Positions 1 to 6,683 of a DNA stretch of 20,355 bases are shown piece after piece. The translations under genes were made by a program, and so were the position numbers. The notes beneath the pieces are model-generated. The model was given only the letters and a program-made list of their open reading frames with translations. It was not told the origin of the DNA and did no database searches. Numbering within the stretch: the stretch's first letter is position 1; each line of letters begins with the position of its first letter. The DNA comes from DATBDE01 sp036270095 (GTDB taxonomy: Bacteria; Actinomycetota; Thermoleophilia; Solirubrobacterales; Solirubrobacteraceae): the NCBI GenBank assembly GCA_036270095.1, contig DATBDE010000125.1, positions 1-20,355 of the forward strand. The letters run 5' to 3'.

Positions 1-2131
1 CACCAAGGCGATCGCCCAGCGCGGGCAGAACACCGTCGGCCTGTCGGGCGGGGGCAACCAGCACTTCGCGATCGTGCTCGACAACGAGCTGATCTCGGTC
101 CCCTACATCGACTACAAGCAGAACCCGGACGGCATCGACGCGTCCAACGGCTCGGAGATCTCGGGCGGCTTCACGATCAAGTCCGCCCAGACGCTCGCCA
201 ACCTGCTCAAGACGGGCGCGCTGCCGATCAAGCTCGACCTCATCTCCCAGTCGCAGGTCTCGGCCACGCTGGGCAAGCAGGCCCTGCACCAGGGCCTGAT
301 CGCGGGCATCGTCGGCCTGGCGGTGGTGATCCTGTTCCTGCTCGTCTTCTACCGCCTGCTCGGCCTGGTCGCCGTCCTCGGCCTGGCCATCTACGGCGTC
401 TACTTCTTCGCGCTGATCAAGCTCATCCCGATCACGCTGACGCTGCCGGGCATCGCGGGCCTGATCCTCACCATCGGTGTAGCGGCGGACGCGAACATCG
501 TGATCTTCGAACGCGTGAAGGAGGAGATACGCGGCGGCAGATCGATCGTGTCCGGCATCGCCACGGGCTACAAGAAGGGCCTCTCGGCGATCATCGACGC
601 GAACGTCGTCACGGTGATGACCGCGTTCATCCTCTTCATCCTCGCCACCGCGGGGGTGAAGGGCTTCGCCTTCACGCTGGGCATCGGCACCATCGTCTCG
701 CTGTTCACCGCCGTGCTGGCGACGCAGGCGATCCTCGGCACCGTCGGGCGAACGAAGGTCATGCAGAGCCGCGCCGCGCTCGGCGCCGGCGAGCAGCACT
801 ACAAGTGGCGCTTCGACTTCATGGGCGCGTCGCGCTGGTTCTTCTCGCTCTCGGGCGTGATCCTGCTCATCGGCGCGCTGGCCATCGGTGGCAAGGGCCT
901 GAACTTCGGCATCGACTTCAAGTCCGGCACCCGGATCGAGACGGCGCTGGTCCGGTCCGCCAACGAGAACCAGATCCGCTCGGTGATGTCGACCGCCGGC
1001 TACGGGGACGCGAAGATCCAGCGCCTGGACAACAAGGAGCTGGGCAACAACGCCTTCCAGATCTCCACGTCGACCTTGAAGCCCGACCAGGTCCAGGCGG
1101 TCAAGACCAAGCTCGACCAGCGCTTCGGCGGCACCCAGAACTTCTCCAACACCTCGATCGGGCCGACGTTCGGACAGACGGTGGCCAACTCGGCGGTGAT
1201 CGCGATCATCGCCTCGCTGCTGGTCATCAGCGCCTACATCGCCTTGCGGTTCGAGTGGAAGTACGCCGTGCCCGTGCTCATCGCGTTGCTGCACGACCTG
1301 CTGATCACCAGCGGCGTGTACTCCCTGACCGGCCGGGAGGTGACGACAGCGACCGTGGCCGCGCTGCTGACCATCTTGGGCTACTCGCTCTACGACACGA
1401 TCATCGTGTTCGACCGGATCCGCGAGAACGTGCCGCGGATGCCGCGAGCCGCCTTCAAGCAGATCGTCAACCGCTCCATGTCCGAGGTGCTGACGCGATC
1501 GCTCGCGACGTCGTTCTGCACCCTGCTGCCGATCATCGCGCTGCTGCTGTTCGGCGGCGAGACGCTCACCGACTTCGCCTTCGCGCTGCTGGTCGGCGTG
1601 CTCTCGGGCGCGTACTCGTCGATCTTCATCGCCTCGCCGGTGCTGTGGCACTGGAAGGAGCGCGAGCCGGTCTACGCCCGCCGCACGGCGCGGATCATGC
1701 AGGAGTCGGGTGGCGTGGTCCCCGCCTACGCGATGGCCACCACGGGCGGCGCGCCGGTCGACGTCGAGCCGAGCCCCAAGCGCCGCCGCGCGCTGCGCCG
1801 CGAGCGCATCACGACGCCGGAGGAGCCGGCCGAGATCTCCAAGGAGGAGTTCGACGAGCTCGTCGCCGAGCTTCCGGACGAGGACGGCGGCGGCCGCAAG
1901 GAGCAGCCCACCCGCACGAAGGCTAAGCCCAAGGCCAAGCAGCCCGAGCCGAAGCCCGAGGTCGAGCCGGACGAGCCCGAGCCCGAGCGCGACGACTCCG
2001 CCGACGAGGTCGACGAGGCCGCGCAGGCCGCCGTGGCCTCTCGCCGCGAGCCCGGGATCATGGGCCCGGGCGGCAAGAAGCGCCCCAAGCAGCGGCGCCC
2101 GCGCAACCGCCGACACGGGAGGAACCGCTAG
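1..2131 (+). CDS. secDF: Protein translocase subunit SecDF (SecD-SecF fusion), 5'-truncated by window edge
   Basis: This inner-membrane component of the Sec system uses proton motive force to complete export of proteins driven by SecYEG/SecA. The frame is open from base 2 with no start, so the N-terminal half of SecD lies upstream. Visible in order: the end of the SecD periplasmic domain (FAIVLDNELISVP), several membrane helices with the SecD signature AADANIVIFERVKEE (about bases 485-530), then without a stop the SecF part, with NFGIDFKSGTRIE (about 901-940) and YDTIIVFDRIREN (about 1390-1430). The SecD-SecF junction lies near base 820. After the last helix (about base 1650) comes an unusual tail of about 150 residues, acidic in the middle and strongly basic at the end (KKRPKQRRPRNRRHGRNR). 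The stop TAG overlaps the next start by one base. Fusion of SecD and SecF is known from Bacillus and others. Identification is firm; a role for the tail is unknown. Confidence 0.95.
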   Translation, partial: TKAIAQRGQNTVGLSGGGNQHFAIVLDNELISVPYIDYKQNPDGIDASNGSEISGGFTIKSAQTLANLLKTGALPIKLDLISQSQVSATLGKQALHQGLIAGIVGLAVVILFLLVFYRLLGLVAVLGLAIYGVYFFALIKLIPITLTLPGIAGLILTIGVAADANIVIFERVKEEIRGGRSIVSGIATGYKKGLSAIIDANVVTVMTAFILFILATAGVKGFAFTLGIGTIVSLFTAVLATQAILGTVGRTKVMQSRAALGAGEQHYKWRFDFMGASRWFFSLSGVILLIGALAIGGKGLNFGIDFKSGTRIETALVRSANENQIRSVMSTAGYGDAKIQRLDNKELGNNAFQISTSTLKPDQVQAVKTKLDQRFGGTQNFSNTSIGPTFGQTVANSAVIAIIASLLVISAYIALRFEWKYAVPVLIALLHDLLITSGVYSLTGREVTTATVAALLTILGYSLYDTIIVFDRIRENVPRMPRAAFKQIVNRSMSEVLTRSLATSFCTLLPIIALLLFGGETLTDFAFALLVGVLSGAYSSIFIASPVLWHWKEREPVYARRTARIMQESGGVVPAYAMATTGGAPVDVEPSPKRRRALRRERITTPEEPAEISKEEFDELVAELPDEDGGGRKEQPTRTKAKPKAKQPEPKPEVEPDEPEPERDDSADEVDEAAQAAVASRREPGIMGPGGKKRPKQRRPRNRRHGRNR

Positions 2132-2406
2132 TGGCTGCCCTGGCCTGGATCATGATGGGCCTCGCCCTGTGGCACTTCACGATCTGGCTCCCGGATCGCT
2201 TCTGGGGCGGCATCGTCGGCGCGTTCATCGGTGCGCTCATCGGCTCGTTCCTCTTCGGCCTGCTCATCAACGGGTTCCACATCCCCGGCCAGTCCGAGAC
2301 CCACCTGCTGCAGGCGCTCGAGGCCATCCCCGGCGCCCTGATCGGCATGGGGCTGGTCTACGCCGAGGGCATCCGCCGCGGCGTCACGCCCGAGCCCACG
2401 CATTAG
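2131..2406 (+). CDS. Small membrane protein downstream of secDF, function unknown
   Basis: This 91-residue protein starts at a GTG whose first base is the last base of the secDF stop (TAGTG), with GGAGG at 2119-2123 inside the end of secDF, so translation is probably coupled. The sequence shows an N-terminal hydrophobic stretch (residues 2-20), a second, glycine-zipper-like helix (GGIVGAFIGALIGS, about residues 26-39, continuing to 49), and a weaker third hydrophobic stretch (about 63-80). No catalytic motif is visible. It resembles in size and glycine pattern the small GlsB/YeaQ-type membrane proteins, but I do not recognise the family with confidence. The tight overlap suggests co-expression with the translocase; an accessory role is only an inference. 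Confidence 0.8.
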   Translation: MAALAWIMMGLALWHFTIWLPDRFWGGIVGAFIGALIGSFLFGLLINGFHIPGQSETHLLQALEAIPGALIGMGLVYAEGIRRGVTPEPTH

Positions 2407-2466
2407 CGTCGGGCACTCGACACAGGCTCTGTAACGAACGCGACAGAAGGGCCGTCCGCCCGGGCT

Positions 2467-2472
2467 TACCGT
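2467..2472 (+). promoter_or_regulatory. Putative -10 box for the collagen-like gene leader
   Basis: TACCGT lies 7 bases before a GTG (2480) and matches the TAnnnT boxes seen before other genes here. No clear -35 element is visible. It would start a transcript of roughly 130 bases of leader before the ATG at 2612. Confidence 0.35.
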
Positions 2473-2479
2473 CCCGAGT

Positions 2480-2523
2480 GTGCTCATGACGGTCCTGGAT
2501 CGATGAAGGAACAGCTCAGCTAG
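2480..2523 (+). other. Two overlapping mini-ORFs in the leader (8 and 6 residues)
   Basis: GTG at 2480 opens an 8-codon frame ending in TGA at 2504-2506. An ATG at 2503 overlaps that stop as ATGA and opens a 6-codon frame ending in TAG at 2521-2523. The first GTG is correctly spaced from the TACCGT box for leaderless translation. Whether either is translated cannot be told from sequence. They precede a strong hairpin, which is why they are listed. Confidence 0.25.
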
Positions 2524-2565
2524 AGCGCTCGGTCCTCACCGCGGCATCCAATCGAAAGAACTCTG

Positions 2566-2592
2566 GCGCCCCCGCCTCGGCGGGGGCGCTTT
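2566..2592 (+). terminator. Perfect GC-rich hairpin followed by TTT, upstream of the collagen-like gene
   Basis: Bases 2566-2576 (GCGCCCCCGCC) are perfectly complementary to 2579-2589 (GGCGGGGGCGC), giving an 11-base inverted repeat whose two-base centre would open to about four bases in RNA, followed by TTT at 2590-2592. The U-tract is short. It may terminate transcription from the secDF operon, or act as an attenuator or stabilising hairpin in the leader of the gene at 2612. It ends 20 bases before the GGGAGGG ribosome-binding site. Confidence 0.55.
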
Positions 2593-2611
2593 ACACCAAG
2601 GGAGGGAACGC

Positions 2612-3274
2612 ATGTCCAAGCTCGTTCGCATGCTCGCGATCGCGCTCGTTGCACTCTGCGTCGTGACCAGCGGCAGCGCGCTGGCCGCGAGCAACGCCCA
2701 CCAGGGCGGCCCGACCGCCTCGGCGGCCAAGAAGCATCGCAAGCACCACCGCAAGAAGAAGAAGCGCAAGGTCACCACCGGGACCAACGGCGCCAACGGC
2801 ACCAACGGCACGAGCGGGTCCAACGGCGCCGGCGGCGCCATCGGCCCGCAGGGTCCCCAGGGGCCGCAGGGCCCGAAGGGCGACAAGGGCGACAAGGGCG
2901 ACAAGGGCGACACCGGCCCGTCCGACGGCTTCGCGTCGACGGAGCTCGGCAACACGTCGATCGGCACCGGCCCCGATGACACCATCGTCGCCCAGCTCAG
3001 CCCCGGCAACGGGAACTACATCGTCACCGCCACGGTCGAGCTCGGCAACAACGCCGCGTCGGCCAACTCGGTGAGCTGCAAGCTCCTCCAGGGCTTCCAG
3101 ATCATCGGCGCCGGGACGGAGGACCTGACGCCTCTCGCGACCTACAGCCGCACGATGACGCTGACCGGTGCCGCCACCGGCGGCGCCCTCAAGGTCGCCT
3201 GCCAGGCCACGAACCCCGCCCAGGCACGCAACCGCGTGATGACGGCGGTCCAGGTCGGCACGCTGCACGCCTAG
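2612..3274 (+). CDS. Secreted collagen-like protein with lysine-rich segment
   Basis: The 220-residue product starts at an ATG with a good ribosome-binding site (GGGAGGG, 2600-2606). Residues 1-25 form a typical signal peptide (hydrophobic core, ALA cleavage site). A cluster of Lys/Arg/His follows (about residues 40-53, including HRKKKKRK). Residues 57-104 are 16 uninterrupted Gly-X-Y triplets: first Asn/Thr-rich (GTN, GAN), then GPQ repeats, then GDK repeats and GDTGP, the classic charged collagen pattern. Residues 107-220 look like a beta-rich globular domain with two cysteines, resembling the C-terminal heads of other bacterial collagen-like proteins. The protein is probably a surface or extracellular trimeric stalk-and-head protein. 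No sortase motif is seen; the basic patch could bind cell-surface polyanions, which is inference. Confidence 0.85.
   Translation: MSKLVRMLAIALVALCVVTSGSALAASNAHQGGPTASAAKKHRKHHRKKKKRKVTTGTNGANGTNGTSGSNGAGGAIGPQGPQGPQGPKGDKGDKGDKGDTGPSDGFASTELGNTSIGTGPDDTIVAQLSPGNGNYIVTATVELGNNAASANSVSCKLLQGFQIIGAGTEDLTPLATYSRTMTLTGAATGGALKVACQATNPAQARNRVMTAVQVGTLHA
2879..2911 (+). repeat. Short tandem 9-base repeat within the collagen-like region
   Basis: GGCGACAAG is repeated three times and then followed by GGCGAC, encoding Gly-Asp-Lys triplets. Such near-identical DNA repeats allow triplet number to change by slippage. The preceding GPQ codons vary more in the third position, so this block may be the youngest part of the stalk. 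Confidence 0.7.
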
Positions 3275-3303
3275 CCGACCCGGTGGCGCGCGCGCCCGCC
3301 CGC

Positions 3304-4065
3304 TCAGTCGTCGAGGATGGCGACGACGCGGGCGGGCGCCGCGCTGGCCCGCTCGAGCTTGAGCGGGAAGCAGGCGACGCGGAAGCCATCGGGCGGCAGC
3401 CGGTCGAGGTTGACCAGCCGCTCGATCTGGGAGTAGGGGAGATCGGCTTGGTGGGCCGCCCAGAAGATGCCCTTCTCGTTGCGCGCCTTGGCCTCCTCGG
3501 CCTCGAGGTTGAGCGGGACGTCCCAGCCCCAGGCGTCGATGCCCATGACGCGCACGCCGCGGTCAAACAGCCAGCGTGTGGCCTCGGCGGTCACACCCGG
3601 CCCGCGGATCATGTAGTCGGGCGCCGTGTAGAAGGCGTCGCGGCCGGTGTGCACGAGGACGATGTCCAGCGGCCGGAGGTCGTGGCCGATGCGCCGCAGC
3701 TCGGCCTCGGCGTCGGCCGCCGTCATTGCCTCGCCGTCGGCGCGCGCGCTGAAGTCGAGAACGACGCCGGGGGCAAAGAACCACTCGAGCGGCAGCTCGT
3801 CGATGGTCTGGGCCGGCTTGCCCTGAATCGTGGAGTTGTAGTGCCAGGGCGCGTCGACGTGGGTGGAGTTGTGGGTGCCGAAGCGGCGGAACTCCTCCAC
3901 CGCCCAGCCCTCGCCGTCGCGCAGCAGGTCGGTGCCGATGCCGAAGAGCTGCTCGATGGTCGCGGCGCCGCCGGCGTGGTCGGCGTAGTCGATCTCCGTG
4001 CGCAGAAACTCCGGCGTTTCGGGCGGAGACGGTGTGATCTTCGTACTGAGATCGACGAAGCGCAT
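3304..4065 (-). CDS. Putative cyclase / kynurenine-formamidase-like metal-dependent hydrolase
   Basis: This 253-residue protein belongs to the cyclase family that includes bacterial kynurenine formamidase and polyketide-type cyclases. The metal-binding signature is present as GTHNSTHVDAPWH (residues 63-75; His65, His69, Asp71 and His75 are the likely ligands), and the N-terminal MRFVDLSTKITP matches the usual start of the family. The frame stays open far upstream across recJ, but the ATG at 4065 is chosen because homology begins there and a TAGCCT box lies 8 bases before it. It is divergent from recJ and shares a 45-base intergenic region with it. There are no tryptophan-catabolism genes nearby, so the substrate is unknown. 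It interrupts the common secDF-recJ neighbourhood. Confidence 0.85.
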   Translation of the reverse strand: MRFVDLSTKITPSPPETPEFLRTEIDYADHAGGAATIEQLFGIGTDLLRDGEGWAVEEFRRFGTHNSTHVDAPWHYNSTIQGKPAQTIDELPLEWFFAPGVVLDFSARADGEAMTAADAEAELRRIGHDLRPLDIVLVHTGRDAFYTAPDYMIRGPGVTAEATRWLFDRGVRVMGIDAWGWDVPLNLEAEEAKARNEKGIFWAAHQADLPYSQIERLVNLDRLPPDGFRVACFPLKLERASAAPARVVAILDD

Positions 4066-4073
4066 GGAGGACC

Positions 4074-4079
4074 AGGCTA
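4074..4079 (-). promoter_or_regulatory. Putative -10 box (TAGCCT) for the cyclase gene
   Basis: The box reads TAGCCT on the minus strand, 8 bases before the ATG. There is no purine-rich ribosome-binding site, so the mRNA is probably leaderless. Confidence 0.45.
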
Positions 4080-4098
4080 TTCCGTCGGGACGCGGCCG

Positions 4099-4104
4099 TA
4101 CCGT
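4099..4104 (+). promoter_or_regulatory. Putative -10 box (TACCGT) for recJ
   Basis: TACCGT lies 6 bases before the GTG at 4111, with no Shine-Dalgarno, which suggests leaderless translation. It stands back to back with the cyclase promoter. Confidence 0.45.
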
Positions 4105-4110
4105 CGCGGC

Positions 4111-6459
4111 GTGCCCGAGTCGCGCCTCCAGATCGCCGCCTATGCCTTCTCCGCCGCCGCAAGGCTGGAACGCGAGCTGGGCGTGTCGCACGCGCTGGCG
4201 CAGGTGCTGGTGCGCCGCGGGCTGGGCGATCCCGCGAGCGCGCGGGCGTGGCTCGCGGCCGAGGAGGCCCACGATCCGTCCGCCTTCGCGGGCATCAACG
4301 CCGCCGTGGCCCTCATCCTGCGCCACGCGAGCGCGGGCGCACGCATCGTCGTCCACGGCGACTACGACGTCGACGGCGTGTGCTCGACGGCCGTCCTGGT
4401 GCGCGTGCTGCGCCGCCTCGGCGCCGACGCGGCCTGGTACCTGCCCAGCCGCGGCGACGACGGCTACGGGCTCTCCGCGCACACGGTGGACCGGCTGGCG
4501 CGCGACGGCACGCGCCTGCTCGTCACCGCCGATTGCGCCATCACCGCGGTCGAGGAGGTCGCGGCGGCGCGCGCGGCCGGGCTCGACGTCGTGGTCACCG
4601 ACCACCACGCAGCGCGGGCCGACGGCGCGCTGCCCGACGCGCCCATCGTCCACCCGGCGGTGTGCGGCTACCCGTGCCCGGAGCTCTGCGCCACCGGCGT
4701 CGCCTACAAGCTTGCCGGCGCGCTGCTGCGCGCGGCGGACAAGGACCCGGCGGGCGCCGACGAGGACCTCGACCTGGTCGCGTTGGCCACGGTGGCCGAC
4801 GTCGTGCCGCTGGTGGACGAGAACCGGCGGCTCGTGCGCGCCGGGCTGCGCGCGCTGGCCGCCACATCCAAGCCCGGCCTGCGCGCGCTCATGCGCGTCG
4901 CCAAGACCGACCCCGGCGGCCTGGGCGCGCACGCGATCGGCTTCCGGCTCGCGCCACGCATCAACGCCGTCGGGCGCTTGGGCCGCGCCGACGCCGCCCT
5001 CGAGCTCGTGCTCACCGACGACGCCGAGCGCGCGGCGGAGGTGGCCGGCGAGCTCGACCACGCCAACGCCGAGCGGCGGCTGGTCGAGACCCGGATCCTC
5101 TTCGCGGCCGAGGCCCAGGCGCGCGAGGCAGGCGAGCGCACCGCGTACGTGCTCGCCGGCGAGGACTGGCACCCGGGCGTGGTCGGGATCGTCGCCGCCC
5201 GGATCGCCGAGCGCCACCACCGCCCGACCGTCCTCGTGGCCATGGACGGCGCCCGCGGCACCGGCTCGGGGCGCTCGATCCCGGCCTTCGACCTGCTCGC
5301 CGGGCTGCACGCCGGGGCCGAGCACCTCGAGCGCCACGGCGGTCACCGCGCGGCCGCCGGGCTGGAGATCCGGGCCGACGCGCTCGACGCCTTCCGGGCC
5401 GCCTTCGAGGCACACGCGGCGGCGGTGCTCGCCCCCGAGGACCTCGTGCCGCTCGAGCGCGTCGACGCGGTCGTGCCCGGCGACGTGCTCGGGCTCGGGC
5501 TGGCCGAGGAGCTGGAGCGCATCGAGCCGTGCGGCGCGGGCAATCCGAGCGCGACGCTGCTCGTGCGCGCGGCCACGTTCTCGGACCCCGTGGGGATGGG
5601 GGAGGACAGGCACGTGCGCTTCTCGGTCACCGCCGGCGGCGCGCGGTCGCGCGCGGTGGCGTTCGGCAACGGCGCGCGGCTGCCGGTGCCGGCCGGCGTG
5701 CCCGTCGACGCGACCTTCCGCCTGGAGCGCAACGAGTGGGGCGGGATGACGGAGCCGCGGCTGGTGCTGCGCAGCGCCCGGCCGTGCGCGCCGGAGCCGA
5801 TCGAGGTGCTCGAGCCCGCCGATCCCGTCGCGGCCGAGCTCGCGGCGCCGCTCGACCCGCCCGGCCGCCGCCGGGCCGGAGCGCGCGCGGTGGTGGACCG
5901 CCGCGGGTCCGGCATCGCCGGCGTCGTGGCCGACCTCGTGGCCACGGGCGAGCCCGTGCTCGTCGTCGTCGCCGACACGCCGCGCCGCCTGCCCGGGCTG
6001 CGCGAGCGCCTCGGCGGCTTCGCGCTCGCCTCGCACCTCGCGCTCGAGCGGGGGCCCGAGCTGGCCGAGCGCGCCACCCACGTCGTGTTCGTCGACCCGC
6101 CCGCGCACGCGTGGCAGGAGGGCGCCGCCGGCAACGGCTTTCTCCACCTCGCCTACGGCGCGCCCGAGGTCGCGTTCGCGCGTGCGGCGCATGCCCGCGC
6201 GTGGGACGTGCGCCCGGCCGCGGTGGCGCTGTACCGGGCGCTGCGCGACGGGCAGCAGGACGCCGTTAGGCCGGACGCACTGACGGGCCGCGCGCTGCGT
6301 GTGCTGTCCGAGCTCGAGGTCGTGCGGCTCGCCCCGCGCGCGGAACTCGTCCCCGGCCGGCGCACGGACTTGTTCCAAGCGGCAACCTTCCGGGCCTACC
6401 ATGTGCGCTACGAGGACGGATTGCGATTCCTGACCAGCGCGACAGCACGAGCGGCCTGA
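4111..6459 (+). CDS. recJ: Single-stranded-DNA-specific 5'-3' exonuclease RecJ
   Basis: RecJ degrades single-stranded DNA 5' to 3' in recombination, mismatch and base-excision repair. The 782-residue product has the DHH phosphoesterase motifs in order: HGDYDVDG (residues 82-89), TADCAI (139-144), TDHH (163-166) and TVADVVPL (227-234). The DHHA1 part follows, with DWHPGVVGIVAARIAERHH, GSGRS and the GGHRAAAGL signature near residue 410. Next is the RecJ OB domain (about 450-560, with IEPCGAGNPSATLL). The last 200 residues form a helicase-like region without a visible Walker A motif, as in other long RecJ proteins. Start GTG 4111 fits both the homology and the TACCGT box. The end may overlap the true start of the next gene, suggesting co-transcription with relA/spoT, a common arrangement in Gram-positive bacteria. 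Confidence 0.93.
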   Translation: MPESRLQIAAYAFSAAARLERELGVSHALAQVLVRRGLGDPASARAWLAAEEAHDPSAFAGINAAVALILRHASAGARIVVHGDYDVDGVCSTAVLVRVLRRLGADAAWYLPSRGDDGYGLSAHTVDRLARDGTRLLVTADCAITAVEEVAAARAAGLDVVVTDHHAARADGALPDAPIVHPAVCGYPCPELCATGVAYKLAGALLRAADKDPAGADEDLDLVALATVADVVPLVDENRRLVRAGLRALAATSKPGLRALMRVAKTDPGGLGAHAIGFRLAPRINAVGRLGRADAALELVLTDDAERAAEVAGELDHANAERRLVETRILFAAEAQAREAGERTAYVLAGEDWHPGVVGIVAARIAERHHRPTVLVAMDGARGTGSGRSIPAFDLLAGLHAGAEHLERHGGHRAAAGLEIRADALDAFRAAFEAHAAAVLAPEDLVPLERVDAVVPGDVLGLGLAEELERIEPCGAGNPSATLLVRAATFSDPVGMGEDRHVRFSVTAGGARSRAVAFGNGARLPVPAGVPVDATFRLERNEWGGMTEPRLVLRSARPCAPEPIEVLEPADPVAAELAAPLDPPGRRRAGARAVVDRRGSGIAGVVADLVATGEPVLVVVADTPRRLPGLRERLGGFALASHLALERGPELAERATHVVFVDPPAHAWQEGAAGNGFLHLAYGAPEVAFARAAHARAWDVRPAAVALYRALRDGQQDAVRPDALTGRALRVLSELEVVRLAPRAELVPGRRTDLFQAATFRAYHVRYEDGLRFLTSATARAA

Positions 6460-6683
6460 AGGCCAAGGCAAGTCGATCCAAGGACGGCAAGTCCTCCGAC
6501 GACGGCAAGGGCAACGGGCGTAGGACCCGCGGGAGCGCGAAGCCGCCGCAGCGGCGCCGCCCCGTCGACACCGTCGAGCACGACGTCGTCACGCTGGTCG
6601 CCCGCGCCGACCTCACCGACCTCGAGCGCCAGCTCCTCTCCGACCTGTTCGCGATCGTCGAGGAGCACGCGGGCGAGAGCGCG
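6460..6683 (+). other. Gap that is probably coding: 5' extension of the (p)ppGpp synthetase frame
   Basis: The frame of the gene at 6684 is open through this whole interval and back into recJ. The last 35 codons before 6684 read like protein (VEHDVVTLVARADL, then DLERQLLSDLFAIVEEHAG), as expected for the N-terminal helix of a Rel enzyme, and the codons before that encode a Lys/Arg-rich linker. There is no in-frame ATG, GTG or TTG. Two in-frame ATT codons at 6420 and 6426 follow a GAGG at 6412-6415. Confidence 0.5.

Noticed and set aside
2511..2545. tRNA-like sequence AGCTCAGCTAGAGCGC in the leader before the collagen-like gene
   Set aside because: It resembles a tRNA D-arm, but there is no 7-base anticodon loop with a proper stem, no TTCGA T-arm and no acceptor stem.
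3304..6471. A minus-strand open frame of about 1055 residues opposite recJ
   Set aside because: Only the part from 4065 down to 3304 is a real protein (the cyclase). The rest is an Arg/His/Gly-rich shadow of recJ caused by high GC at third positions.
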